From Pseudomonadota bacterium (GTDB lineage Bacteria > Pseudomonadota > Gammaproteobacteria > Pseudomonadales > Moraxellaceae), in the NCBI GenBank assembly GCA_021781515.1, contig JAJXWR010000006.1:1-54576 (forward strand): DNA of 54,576 nt, read 5' to 3'. The position numbers and the translations under genes were made by a program. Shown piece by piece: positions 41,993 to 52,393 of the stretch (the first letter of the stretch is position 1; every line of letters starts with the position of its first letter). The notes beneath the pieces were generated by a model. It was given only the letters and a program-made list of their open reading frames with translations. It ran no database searches and had not been told where the DNA came from.

Positions 41993-44899
41993 ATGACTGC
42001 TTTTGCTGATGATGGAATTCCATTGCCGCTTCAACCGATGATTACTGTCTGGAATGGCATTTTAGCCAAGGCATTAGGTCGGTTGATGGATGAGTTATTG
42101 GCGCAGTTGACGGCTCTGGATGGCGGTCAGGAAGAAGATGAATCCCTGTGGGAACGAATGTCGCCACTCGGCTCGCAATTAACGACGGACTGGGATTACG
42201 AGCTTGAACGGATGTGGAAAAATATCCGGTTGCGGCCAGCCACACGCAACGCCGCCATGGACTTGAATGCGGATATGCTGCAGTTGGTAGACACGGCCGA
42301 AATGGAAGAAGAAGTACGGGTCAAGTCGATGGCCTTGCGTATTCGCCATCAGTTGACGGAGTTGTTGACTCCCTGGCGCGAGGGATTACTGCGGGTTTAT
42401 GGCTGGAAGCAATGGCCCGATCTGCCGCTGCCCTATGATCCTGAATACCTGATCTTGCTGATGCGTCGGTTGTTGGTTCGCTCTGCGCCATTATCGAGTG
42501 CAGAACGTATCCGCTGGTTGCAGGCATTTGTGGCGGGTGTGCTGGAAGGACTGCCTGACTTGTTGACCCAGGCCTGTGACCGCTTGCAGGAAGAAGGATT
42601 TGGTGGAGAGGAAATCCTCGCACCGGCCAACGCAGCGCCGAAAACGGCCATACAGTTACCAGAGGTGCTTGAACGTTTGCAAACGGTGACGCTGGTGCCA
42701 TTGAGCGGTTTGTTTGAGGCATTTTTGCAGGCATTGCCTGCTGTATTTTATGAATATATCCGTACGGTGGATGAAGCGGAACAGGAACGGGTGATGGCTT
42801 TGTTACCGGAGATTCAGCGCTCATCGGCAACGGTTAAGCAACTGTATATAGGGAACTATCAGCAACTCTACATGACGATGCGTACCTCAGCGGGCCGATC
42901 GTCGCTGGATGCACTGGGGTTAATGGATGAGTCTGCCATTCAGTGGGGATTGAAGACCCAGGTGGTTGCTCAGCGTAACAGAAAATTGCAGAGCAAGGCA
43001 TTGCAGGCGCTGCAGCAGCGCTTCGCTCAGGTGCTTAAAAAAGTGGAGATCAATGAACGTAATCTGCCGCTTGATCCGGCGCAATTATTGAAAATCCTTG
43101 ACCCGGTGCTGGCGGTCTGGGCGTTGACTGAGGCCGATCGGCAACGCTGCCTGGACACCTATGAAAAACTGTTGTTGAGCGATGTCGCCTTGGTACTGGA
43201 GACGGCCAATCAATTTCTGGCTGAGCAGGGTGTGCTCCCGGATTTGCCGCGGGCTAGAATTATCAAGGCGCAAGAAACGGCCACTACAGCCAAAGCCCAG
43301 GGTGTGGAAAAATCGGTGGCAGAAACGGGTAAAAAAAATTCAAGCGCTGCGGGTGCATCGGGTGCCGCCGCAGGGGGGGGGATGAACGAGGAAGAACTGT
43401 CCTGGCTGCGGGGGTTGATCCGCTCGCAAAATGGTCAGTTTCAGAGTTTTGTGGTTGGCGACCGGACGATCGGGGCATCGGTGCAGGCGGTATCCATCAA
43501 TCCACAGGACATACCGGCCGGGGCGCAGGTCACGACGTTGCCGACCCGTGATTTGCTGGCTATTCTCGACCAGTTGCAACAAAAAACTTCGGTAGTCTCT
43601 GTAGTCGACGATGCGCATACCCTATCGGTGCAGGAAGTACGCGGCTCTTTGAAGGCAGAATTGCAAAGTAATAACAGTGCGGATGAAGTACAGACGGTGC
43701 GGCATGGTGATGAGGATGTGATCAACCTGATTTCCATGATTTTTGATTTTATTCTGGACGATGAGGCATTGCCTACGCCAATGAAAGCCTTGTTGGGACG
43801 TTTACAGATCCCCTTGCTGAAAGTGGCCATGCTGGATAAAACCTTTTTTGATCAGCAGGAGCATCCCGCCAGAAGTTTATTGAATCTCCTGACCAAGGCC
43901 GGCATGGGCTGGAGCCAGCGGGCAGAAGGTGCTGAAGATCTCTATAGTCGTATTGAGTCTATTGTGTTTCGGATTGTGCGTGAGTTCAATGATGATTTGT
44001 CCATTTTTTCTGAGTTGTTAGCTGCATTCAGCGACTACTTCACCCGGTTCAGTCAGCGTCAGGATTTGCTGGAAAAGCGCACTCGTGAAGCTGAAGAAGG
44101 GAAGGCCCGTTCGGAGGTGGCGCGGGCGATGACATCGCAAACGATCAATCGACGATTACAGGGAACACAAGTGCCTCAAGTGCTGGTGGATTTAATTCGG
44201 GACGGTTGGCAACAGGTGCTTTTTCTGACCTGTTTACGTCATGGGGTGGATTCGGATGTATGGAAGCAGGCCGTTAAAGTCATGGATGCACTGATCTGGA
44301 GTGTTCTGGTGCGCGATGAGGCCACATGGCGGCAGCAGTTGCAGAGTTTAAGTCCAAAGATTCTCCTGAATGTGCGTAAGGGTTTAAAAGGAACCTCAGT
44401 GGAATCGGCACAGGCTGAGCGATGGTTGCAGGAACTGGCAGCGATTCATGAACGTCAGTTACGCGCCGATCCGGTAGAGCGTATTCATATTGTTGTGTCC
44501 GGATCAGAAACGGCGGCTGAGTCGCTAGCGCAACAGGCGAATGGGGTGGCTCGGGTGACGCTGGCTGCGGTTTCCCTGCCGGAACAGGCAGTGGAACCCG
44601 GTGTAGATGCCGATCATCTGACCCGACTGATTGCCACCTTACCGATTGGTGTCTGGGTGGAACGTCTGGATCATCAGCCTGTGGATCGTTGCAAGCTGGT
44701 GGCGCGTATTCGTATTGTGGATAAACTGGTGTTTACTAACCGGCGCGGCATCAAGGAGCTGGAGGTCAGTTCGGCGCAGCTGGAAACAAAAGTACGTTCG
44801 GGGCAGTGGCGGTTGCTGGATCGGGCGGAGCAGGTGTTTGACAAGGCACTAGAAACGGTGCTGAGCGGGCTACGTCAACGCAAGACAGAGGCGGCCTGA
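41993..44899 (+). CDS. DUF1631 family protein
   Basis: Large acidic ORF between nadC and ampD; ATG at 41993 preceded by AAGGAG; size and neighbourhood fit DUF1631. Confidence 0.75.
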   Translation: MTAFADDGIPLPLQPMITVWNGILAKALGRLMDELLAQLTALDGGQEEDESLWERMSPLGSQLTTDWDYELERMWKNIRLRPATRNAAMDLNADMLQLVDTAEMEEEVRVKSMALRIRHQLTELLTPWREGLLRVYGWKQWPDLPLPYDPEYLILLMRRLLVRSAPLSSAERIRWLQAFVAGVLEGLPDLLTQACDRLQEEGFGGEEILAPANAAPKTAIQLPEVLERLQTVTLVPLSGLFEAFLQALPAVFYEYIRTVDEAEQERVMALLPEIQRSSATVKQLYIGNYQQLYMTMRTSAGRSSLDALGLMDESAIQWGLKTQVVAQRNRKLQSKALQALQQRFAQVLKKVEINERNLPLDPAQLLKILDPVLAVWALTEADRQRCLDTYEKLLLSDVALVLETANQFLAEQGVLPDLPRARIIKAQETATTAKAQGVEKSVAETGKKNSSAAGASGAAAGGGMNEEELSWLRGLIRSQNGQFQSFVVGDRTIGASVQAVSINPQDIPAGAQVTTLPTRDLLAILDQLQQKTSVVSVVDDAHTLSVQEVRGSLKAELQSNNSADEVQTVRHGDEDVINLISMIFDFILDDEALPTPMKALLGRLQIPLLKVAMLDKTFFDQQEHPARSLLNLLTKAGMGWSQRAEGAEDLYSRIESIVFRIVREFNDDLSIFSELLAAFSDYFTRFSQRQDLLEKRTREAEEGKARSEVARAMTSQTINRRLQGTQVPQVLVDLIRDGWQQVLFLTCLRHGVDSDVWKQAVKVMDALIWSVLVRDEATWRQQLQSLSPKILLNVRKGLKGTSVESAQAERWLQELAAIHERQLRADPVERIHIVVSGSETAAESLAQQANGVARVTLAAVSLPEQAVEPGVDADHLTRLIATLPIGVWVERLDHQPVDRCKLVARIRIVDKLVFTNRRGIKELEVSSAQLETKVRSGQWRLLDRAEQVFDKALETVLSGLRQRKTEAA

Positions 44900-45480
44900 T
44901 GACGCAGGAACCGCATCGCCTGAAGCAGGCGTTATGGAGAAATTCCCCACATCAGGACGCCCGTCCTGAAGCGGTAGAATTATCATTGATCATCATTCAT
45001 GGGATCAGTCTGCCGCCTGGGGTGTGGGGTGGAGGTGCTGTGGATGCGCTGTTTATGGGTCAATTACTGGGGCGTAAGGATCTGGAGGCGCAAGGACTCG
45101 GTGGTTTGCAGCAGTTACGCGTCAGTGCGCATTTGTGGATCCGTCGCAGTGGGGCCGTATTGCAGTATGTGCCTTTCAATCGACGTGCCTGGCATGCCGG
45201 GGTTTCCCGATGGCGAGGGCGTGAAGCCTGTAATGATTTTTCCATAGGCATAGAAATGGAAGGTGGCGATCATATTCCCTATGATGAGCGGCAGTATAGG
45301 GTATTGTCACAGGTCCTTGCCGAATTGAAGCAGAGGTACCCGACACTGCTGGAGGTGGTGGGGCACAGTGATATCGCTCCTGGACGCAAGACCGATCCGG
45401 GGCCGTCCTGGGACTGGTCTAAACTGGTGTTGCCTGAGGCAATGTGGCTTTCGGGGCAACAAAAAGGAGATGGATTTTGA
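44899..45480 (+). CDS. ampD: 1,6-anhydro-N-acetylmuramyl-L-alanine amidase AmpD
   Basis: LSLIIIHGISLPPGVWGGGAVDALFMG...FNRRAWHAGVSRWRGREACNDFSIGIEMEG...VVGHSDIAPGRKTDPGPSWDW. Confidence 0.95.
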   Translation: MTQEPHRLKQALWRNSPHQDARPEAVELSLIIIHGISLPPGVWGGGAVDALFMGQLLGRKDLEAQGLGGLQQLRVSAHLWIRRSGAVLQYVPFNRRAWHAGVSRWRGREACNDFSIGIEMEGGDHIPYDERQYRVLSQVLAELKQRYPTLLEVVGHSDIAPGRKTDPGPSWDWSKLVLPEAMWLSGQQKGDGF

Positions 45481-46274
45481 AATTGTTGATTATTTTGTTG
45501 GCAGTATGGGCGCATCAGCAGTTTCCCCTGCCGATACGGGAGCTGCTGTTGCAGTGGATGGGGGGGCAATGGCAGCGATTGCTCTCGGGTAATTCTCCGG
45601 AACATTCCCGTCCCGGTCTGTCCTTGCTGCTTTGGTTAGTGTTGCCCATTATCTTTTATCTGTGGCTGTTGTACCGGGTATATGGCCTGACGTGGGGACT
45701 TTGGTTTGATGTGTTGAGCTGGTTAACGGTGATGTTCTGGGTCCGCACACTGGAAGCGTCTGACTGGCCGGCAGAAGTTCAGGTCACGGCAGAAGCGAAT
45801 GCGGAGCGGGATGTTCATCTTTTACGTTGGGCCAGGTTGTGGTTGCAGGGCATGGTGGCCCCACTGTTTTGGTATGTGGCTCTGGGGCCAGTGGCGATTA
45901 CTGTTTATGGGCTGCTGGTGCTGGTTGCTCGTTCTCAGGTACCGGTGGCGGTGAACGCTGAACCGTCGGGAATGACCGGGGTATTGCCGCTAGAGCGCCT
46001 GCTGTTGTGGCTCGACTGGTTGCCCGGACGCCTGTTGGTGCTGGGGATGGCGATGATGAGTGATTTTATGTCCGGTATGGAGTGGCTGCGATCCCGGTTG
46101 CTGTTGCCGGAAGACAGTTTGTTTTTGCTCCATGATCTGGTACAGAATACCTTGGCGTCCAGGGAGGCGGCTGCAGGGACCGAGGCGCAGCAGTTGTTCC
46201 TTAGTGCATGGGTGCGTCGGGTGCATCGTTTGGGCCTGGTGGTTCTGGCGCTTGCCACCGTGTATGCGCTGTAA
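45477..46274 (+). CDS. ampE: AmpE-like regulatory membrane protein
   Basis: Follows ampD with overlap; multi-TM; ARLWLQGMVAPLFWYVALGPVAITVYGLL. Confidence 0.8.
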   Translation: MKLLIILLAVWAHQQFPLPIRELLLQWMGGQWQRLLSGNSPEHSRPGLSLLLWLVLPIIFYLWLLYRVYGLTWGLWFDVLSWLTVMFWVRTLEASDWPAEVQVTAEANAERDVHLLRWARLWLQGMVAPLFWYVALGPVAITVYGLLVLVARSQVPVAVNAEPSGMTGVLPLERLLLWLDWLPGRLLVLGMAMMSDFMSGMEWLRSRLLLPEDSLFLLHDLVQNTLASREAAAGTEAQQLFLSAWVRRVHRLGLVVLALATVYAL

Positions 46275-47139
46275 GTGGATTGATTGTATTTATTCATGGC
46301 AACGAATCCGGAGTTTCTGGTGGAGGATCGGCATCGTCTGCAATGGCGTATTGCTGCTGTTGCTTTGTGGCACGAATGAGGCATGGGCACTGCGTCTGAT
46401 CAGCCTGAGCCCTGCGCTGACGGAGACCGTAGCGGCCTTGGGGGCGTGTTCTGCTTTGGTTGCTACGGTTGCGGGCGGAGTCGTCGGAGAAAACTCGCTG
46501 AACTTTTGCAAAGGAGTGCCACAATTGCCCCTGTCAGGAGGGCACTGGAGTGCGGAATCGTTGTTGGCATTACGTCCGCAGGCGGTGCTGGTCTGGCCAG
46601 AGGGACTGTCAGGCGATCAGTTGATGCTCATGCGCTCGGCAAAATTACCGTTGGTGCTGTTCTCTGTGCATCAAATGCAGGATGTTCAGCAGCAACTGCT
46701 GCGTTTAGGTGCTTTGACTGGAAAAAATGCCCAGGCACGTCTGTTGCTGCAACGTCAGCAGGTACAAATCAGTACATTGACGCAGAAATACCAGGGAAGC
46801 GCCTGGATACGGGGTTTTTATCAGGTATGGTCGCAACCATTGATGACGTTGACCACCGGTCATTATGTGGCTGAAGCATTGCGGCTTTGTCATATTGCTC
46901 TGGTGGCGCCAGTTGCGGCGGTTCAGGCACCGCAAGTGGCTGTGGAATGGGTGTTAATGCAGCATCCGGATCGGATTATCCTGCCAGAGGGAATGACTGC
47001 ACTGGCGGCCTGGAGCCGATGGGGATTGCCAGTACGACAGGTCGATGTGGCAGCGCTGGAACGTCCTGGCCCCTTTATGCTGGATCATCTGGAACAGGTG
47101 TGTGCAGAGGTGCGTAGGCAAGAGGTGCGTAGGAATTGA
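46264..47139 (+). CDS. btuF: Periplasmic cobalamin-binding protein (BtuF-like)
   Basis: Signal peptide then RLISLSPALTETVAALGACSALVATVAG...LLALRPQAVLVWPEG. Confidence 0.8.
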   Translation: MRCKWIDCIYSWQRIRSFWWRIGIVCNGVLLLLLCGTNEAWALRLISLSPALTETVAALGACSALVATVAGGVVGENSLNFCKGVPQLPLSGGHWSAESLLALRPQAVLVWPEGLSGDQLMLMRSAKLPLVLFSVHQMQDVQQQLLRLGALTGKNAQARLLLQRQQVQISTLTQKYQGSAWIRGFYQVWSQPLMTLTTGHYVAEALRLCHIALVAPVAAVQAPQVAVEWVLMQHPDRIILPEGMTALAAWSRWGLPVRQVDVAALERPGPFMLDHLEQVCAEVRRQEVRRN

Positions 47140-47191
47140 TCCCTGGTATTCACAAATGTTGGAAACCGGGCAAATGATTTGGGGCGAAGGT

Positions 47192-47812
47192 ATGAACGAT
47201 AACCAGAAGCACTGGGAACGGGTTTACCAGACCAAGGCCCCAGATGCGGTCAGCTGGTACAGGCCGCATCTGGAGACGTCACTGGCGCTGATCAAGAGTG
47301 CCATTAACGATGATCAGCAGTCGGCCATCATTGATGTTGGTGGTGGCGAGTCCACATTGGTTGATGATTTACTGGTGCAAGGTTATATGGATCTTACCGT
47401 ATTCGATATTTCCTCCACCGCACTGCAAGTGACCCAAAAACGTCTGGGTGAGTGGTCGAACAGGGTGAACTGGTGGGTCGGTGATATCACACAAGCCAAT
47501 CTGCCTCCTCGGCGTTTTGATCTATGGCATGATCGCGCTGTTTTTCACTTTCTCAAGCAGCCGGAACAGCGTACCGCCTATGTGCAACAGATTGCCAAGG
47601 TGCTCAGGCCGGGAGGGCACGTGATCGTGGCCACTTTCGCACAGGAGGGCCCTGAAAAATGCAGCGGTCTGGAGGTGGTCAGGTATGATGCGGCGACACT
47701 GCATAGGCAGTTTGGTGAGGGTTTTCAGCTGATGCAAAGCCGACGGGAAACGCATCACACGCCTTTTGGGACGACACAACAGTTTGTTTATTGTTATTGT
47801 AGGTTTTTGTAG
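47192..47812 (+). CDS. Class I SAM-dependent methyltransferase
   Basis: HWERVYQTKAPDAVSWYRPHLETSLALI...IIDVGGGESTLVDDLL...FDLWHDRAVFHFL. Confidence 0.9.
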   Translation: MNDNQKHWERVYQTKAPDAVSWYRPHLETSLALIKSAINDDQQSAIIDVGGGESTLVDDLLVQGYMDLTVFDISSTALQVTQKRLGEWSNRVNWWVGDITQANLPPRRFDLWHDRAVFHFLKQPEQRTAYVQQIAKVLRPGGHVIVATFAQEGPEKCSGLEVVRYDAATLHRQFGEGFQLMQSRRETHHTPFGTTQQFVYCYCRFL

Positions 47813-48061
47813 ATCAAGCAATAAATCGTTGTAAATGCCTCTATGGAATCCTTGAAGAAGCACGAAATCGATGGACAGAGGGACTGAACGAATTGTCGGT
47901 AGCAAATCGCCGGGGGGATTTTTTTGCCTGAGGGGCATGGCAAACCTTATCAATCAATTCAACAAAGGCCATGATAAGGAACGTAATGGCTGTTTTGCAC
48001 CCCTGCTATACTCTGTTCAAGGGGATTGATCCCACGGTGCAGCACTGATGAGGGGAGAGTG

Positions 48062-50707
48062 ATGATTGATCGGAGTGATGCAGACCCTGAGGAAACCCAG
48101 GAATGGCTGGATGCACTGGATTCGGTGTGGAAGGAGGAAGGGGTAGAACGGGCTCAGTATTTACTGGAGCGATTGCTGGAAGCAGGTCTGCTCAAAGGGT
48201 TGCGTCCACCGGGGCTGAATACGCCCTATGTCAATACCATTGCTCCGGTTGACGAGGCAAGACGGCCTGGGGATCCTTGGATGGAACGACGAATCCGTTC
48301 GCTGATCCGCTGGAATGCGCTGGCTATGGTGATGCGCGCCAATGATAAGGAGGAAGATCTGGGGGGGCATATTGCCACTTTTGCTTCAAGCGCCACTTTA
48401 TATGATGTTGGTTTTAACCATTTCTTTCGTGCGCCCACTGAATCATTTGGTGGGGACATGCTTTATATTCAGGGCCATTCGGCACCCGGAATTTATGCGC
48501 GGTCTTTTCTCGAAGGGCGAATCAGTGAGCGGCAATTAGAGAATTTTCGGCGCGAAATCGGGGGTAAAGGGCTGTCGTCTTATCCACATCCATGGTTGAT
48601 GCGTGACTACTGGCAGTTTCCCACGGTGTCCATGGGGCTTGGGCCAATCATGGCCATCTATCAGGCGCATATCCATAAATACCTGATTAACCGCGGATTG
48701 CTTCCGGATCAGGGGCGTCGGGTCTGGGGGTTTCTGGGTGATGGGGAAATGGATGAACCGGAGTCCCTGGGGGCATTGGCGTTGGCGGGTCGGGAACGTC
48801 TGGATAATCTTTGTTTTGTGATTAATTGTAATTTGCAGCGCCTGGATGGCCCTGTACGGGGAAATGGCAAGATTATCCAGGAACTGGAAGGCGTGTTCCG
48901 CGGGGCAGGCTGGAATGTCATCAAGGTCATTTGGGGTGGGGCCTGGGACGTTTTGCTGGAAAAAGACCAGACGGGTCTGCTGCGTCAGCGAATGCAGGAA
49001 TGCGTCGATGGTGAATATCAGGCCTATAGTATGCGCGGCGGCGCTTATACACGGGAACATTTTTTCGGTCGCTATCCAGAGTTGCTTGAGTTGGTGAAGC
49101 ATCTGAGTGATGAGGAAATTTATCAACTCAAACGTGGGGGGCATGATCCGCAAAAGGTATATGCGGCCTATCATGCGGCGGTTAACCATCGGGGGCAACC
49201 GACGGTGATTCTGGCCAAGACCGTGAAAGGTTATGGAACCGGACATGCAGAGTCGGTTAATAAAACGCACCAGATCAAACAACTGAATCTTGCTTCCCTG
49301 AAAATTTTCCGCGACCGGTTTGCAATGCCTTTTGATGATGAATTGCTGGCGCGGGTGCCGTTTTATCGGCCTGAGGAGGATAGTCCGGAATTGCGCTACA
49401 TGCGTGAGCGGCGGCAGTCACTGGGGGGGTATTTACCACAGCGGCGCAGTCGGGGGGCGGCATTGGCAATTCCTGCATTGGAAGAATTTTCCAGTTTGCT
49501 GGAAGGTTCGGAACGGCCTGCGTCAACCACCATGATGTTTGTGCGTATGTTGAATATTTTATTGAAACACCCGGTCGTTGGTGAACGGATTTTACCGATC
49601 GTTCCAGATGAAGCCAGAACTTTTGGAATGGAAGGGCTGTTTCGTCAGTACGGCATTTACTCCAATGTGGGTCAGTTGTATGAACCGGAGGATCGCAGAC
49701 AACTGATGTATTATCGGGAAGATGTGCGTGGTCAAATCTTGCAGGAGGGCATCAATGAAGCGGGGGCCATGAGTGCCTGGATTGCGGCGGCGACCTCGTG
49801 GAGTGTGCATGATCTTCCGTTGATTCCCTTCTATATTTATTATTCCATGTTTGGTTTTCAGCGTATCGGTGATCTGGCCTGGGCAGCGGGTGACTGTCAG
49901 GCCCGCGGGTTTTTACTGGGAGCGACCAGTGGTCGGACTACATTGAATGGAGAAGGTTTGCAGCATCAGGATGGCCATTCGCCCATACTCGCCAGTACCA
50001 TCCCGGACTGCGTTGCCTATGATCCGGCTTATGCGTATGAAGTGGCGGTCATTGTGCGTGATGGATTGCGGCGGATGTATCAGGAACAGGAATCGGTGTT
50101 CTATTATCTGACGCTGACGAATGAAAATATTGTGCATCCGGCGATGCCTGAAGGAGCAGAGGAGGGCATCCTGCGGGGAATGTACCGCCTGCGGGGGGCC
50201 GAGAATTCCCAGCGGCGGGTGCAGTTACTGGCTGCAGGTATTTTGTTGCCAGAAACACTGCTGGCGGCTGATATACTCAAGGATGTTTTTGCTGTGCAGG
50301 CTGAAGTCTACAGTGTGACCAGTTTTAATGAACTGCGCCGGGATGGGTTAGAGGTGGAACGTTATAATCGATTACATCCGACGGATCCGCCGCGTATTGC
50401 CTGGGTGACGCAGCAGTTGCGTAGTTTTCGGGCGGCGGTAGTGGGTGTTTCCGATTTCATGCGTATTCACGCAGATCAGATTCGTGCCTGGGTACCGGAG
50501 GTGTATCATGTTCTGGGCACGGATGGATTTGGTCGTTCTGACACTCGGGAACAGTTGCGGGCGCATTTTGAAATCAATCGTTATTATATTGTGGTGGCGG
50601 CGCTGGCTGGACTGGCAGAACGGGGTGATGTTGGCAAACGCATGGTGGCAGAAGCAGTACAGCGTTTTGGATTGCCGACTGAGACGATATTTCCGGGCAA
50701 AGCATAG
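48062..50707 (+). CDS. aceE: Pyruvate dehydrogenase E1 component, homodimeric type
   Basis: DADPEETQEWLDALDSV...YVNTIAPVDEARRPGDPWMERRIRSLIRWNALAMVMRAN...GDGEMDEPESLGAL; ATG at 48062 with AGGGGAGAG SD. Confidence 0.97.
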   Translation: MIDRSDADPEETQEWLDALDSVWKEEGVERAQYLLERLLEAGLLKGLRPPGLNTPYVNTIAPVDEARRPGDPWMERRIRSLIRWNALAMVMRANDKEEDLGGHIATFASSATLYDVGFNHFFRAPTESFGGDMLYIQGHSAPGIYARSFLEGRISERQLENFRREIGGKGLSSYPHPWLMRDYWQFPTVSMGLGPIMAIYQAHIHKYLINRGLLPDQGRRVWGFLGDGEMDEPESLGALALAGRERLDNLCFVINCNLQRLDGPVRGNGKIIQELEGVFRGAGWNVIKVIWGGAWDVLLEKDQTGLLRQRMQECVDGEYQAYSMRGGAYTREHFFGRYPELLELVKHLSDEEIYQLKRGGHDPQKVYAAYHAAVNHRGQPTVILAKTVKGYGTGHAESVNKTHQIKQLNLASLKIFRDRFAMPFDDELLARVPFYRPEEDSPELRYMRERRQSLGGYLPQRRSRGAALAIPALEEFSSLLEGSERPASTTMMFVRMLNILLKHPVVGERILPIVPDEARTFGMEGLFRQYGIYSNVGQLYEPEDRRQLMYYREDVRGQILQEGINEAGAMSAWIAAATSWSVHDLPLIPFYIYYSMFGFQRIGDLAWAAGDCQARGFLLGATSGRTTLNGEGLQHQDGHSPILASTIPDCVAYDPAYAYEVAVIVRDGLRRMYQEQESVFYYLTLTNENIVHPAMPEGAEEGILRGMYRLRGAENSQRRVQLLAAGILLPETLLAADILKDVFAVQAEVYSVTSFNELRRDGLEVERYNRLHPTDPPRIAWVTQQLRSFRAAVVGVSDFMRIHADQIRAWVPEVYHVLGTDGFGRSDTREQLRAHFEINRYYIVVAALAGLAERGDVGKRMVAEAVQRFGLPTETIFPGKA

Positions 50708-50755
50708 CGGTCAGTGCGGTTGATCCCGCCGCAGGGGAACAGGAACTTAAGTACT

Positions 50756-52393
50756 ATGAACGTCAGAACGCTTTATTTTCCGGATCTGGGGACGGATGAT
50801 GCCGCTGTAGTGGATATCTTGGTGCAACCTGGACAAACTGTGGTCGTCGATCAACCGTTGGTGGTACTGGAATCCGCCAAAGCCTCTATGGAAATTCCCT
50901 GCACTGCCAGTGGCTTGATTCAGGAGATTCTGGTCTTGCCGGGGCAATCGGTACAAAGTGGTGATCCGTTGCTGGTGTTGGGCAGTGTGGAGGCGGCTGA
51001 ATCCGCTTCAGCATCGCACTCACGGACGTTGATGGCGGCTTTGCAGGAAGTGTCTGCGGCGCTGACTCCGGTAGTAGTGCCAGTTGCACCTGAATTATCG
51101 GTGCCTCAGGCGGAGGTGGCTGAGGCACAACAAGGGACAGTGGGTGTGCAGACGCTGTTGTTGCCAGATTTGGGTATTGAAGAAGCCACTGTGGTCGCCT
51201 GGTTGCTCAAGCCGGGGGATTGGGTGTCTGCCGGTCAGGCGGTATTGCTCCTGGAATCGGCTAAAGCCACCGTAGAAGTTCCTTGCCCGGTGGCGGGACA
51301 GTTGCTGGAAACCTTATTAACGCTAGCGCAGGTAGTGCATTCGGGTGAACCTATGTTGCGCCTGCGCCCGGAGGTGCTTGGCGGACAACTGCCAGTTATT
51401 GCAGGAATTGAGACGCAAGAAGCGCAGCAAGCGGAGGCTTCGGCGGCTATGGTGGTCGCTGCCGTCTCGGTGGGTGGGGCACATGCCGGTCCGGCTGTCC
51501 GGCGGTTGGCGCGGGAGCTGGGTGTCGATCTGCTGACAGTAACAGGCAGTGGACCGCATCAGCGTATCCTGAAAAAAGATGTACAGGCCTATGTACGTCA
51601 ACGTCTGCAAAATGCAGCGGTCGGGAGTGCTGTTGAGAGAACAGCGATGCCAGAGGCAGCGGCTGAATGGGCAGAACAGGAAAAATTGATGCAGGAAGCT
51701 GGCGCTGTTTATCAGCCATTTACCCGGATTCAGCGACTCAGTGCCCGACACTTGGCGCAGGCGCATGCCCAGGTGGTGCCAGTGACCCAGTTTGAACAGG
51801 TGGATATTACGGAACTGGAAAAATTCCGTCAGTCGCAGAAGGCGTTGGCCAGTGCACAGGGAGTTTCATTAACGCTGTTGCCTTTTCTGGTCAAGGCACT
51901 GGCACTGATGTTGGAGAAATACCCGCGGTTTAATAGCGAGTTACGTCTGGATGGAGCGGGGATCTATCAGAAAAATGCAGTGAACATTGCTTTTGCTGTC
52001 GATACGCCGACTGGATTGTTTGTCCCGGTGCTGAAAAACTGTGCGTCCTTAGGGATGTTTGCCTTGGCTCGCCGTATTGATGAACTGACGCAATTGGCGC
52101 GCCAACAAAAATTGCGGCCTGAACACCTGAGCCAGGGCAGTATCAGTATTTCTTCCTTAGGCAGCATTGGTGGCACCGGGTTTACCCCGGTTGTCAACTG
52201 GCCGCAAGTGGCCATCGTCGGTGTCTCGCAGGCCAGGGTTCAGCCGGTATGGCAGGGACAGGGGGTGCAACCACGCCTGCTCTTGCCACTGGCGCTGACC
52301 TATGACCACCGGGTGATTGACGGTGCGTTGGCGGTACGTTTTCTGGTGGATTATGCGGCGTTGCTGGAAGACATACGCCAGTTACTGTTGTGA
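50756..52393 (+). CDS. aceF: Pyruvate dehydrogenase E2 (dihydrolipoamide acetyltransferase), two lipoyl domains
   Basis: Two lipoyl domains, peripheral-subunit binding domain (AVRRLARELGVDLLTVTGSGPHQRILKKDV), catalytic LALTYDHRVIDGALAVRFL. Confidence 0.96.
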   Translation: MNVRTLYFPDLGTDDAAVVDILVQPGQTVVVDQPLVVLESAKASMEIPCTASGLIQEILVLPGQSVQSGDPLLVLGSVEAAESASASHSRTLMAALQEVSAALTPVVVPVAPELSVPQAEVAEAQQGTVGVQTLLLPDLGIEEATVVAWLLKPGDWVSAGQAVLLLESAKATVEVPCPVAGQLLETLLTLAQVVHSGEPMLRLRPEVLGGQLPVIAGIETQEAQQAEASAAMVVAAVSVGGAHAGPAVRRLARELGVDLLTVTGSGPHQRILKKDVQAYVRQRLQNAAVGSAVERTAMPEAAAEWAEQEKLMQEAGAVYQPFTRIQRLSARHLAQAHAQVVPVTQFEQVDITELEKFRQSQKALASAQGVSLTLLPFLVKALALMLEKYPRFNSELRLDGAGIYQKNAVNIAFAVDTPTGLFVPVLKNCASLGMFALARRIDELTQLARQQKLRPEHLSQGSISISSLGSIGGTGFTPVVNWPQVAIVGVSQARVQPVWQGQGVQPRLLLPLALTYDHRVIDGALAVRFLVDYAALLEDIRQLLL

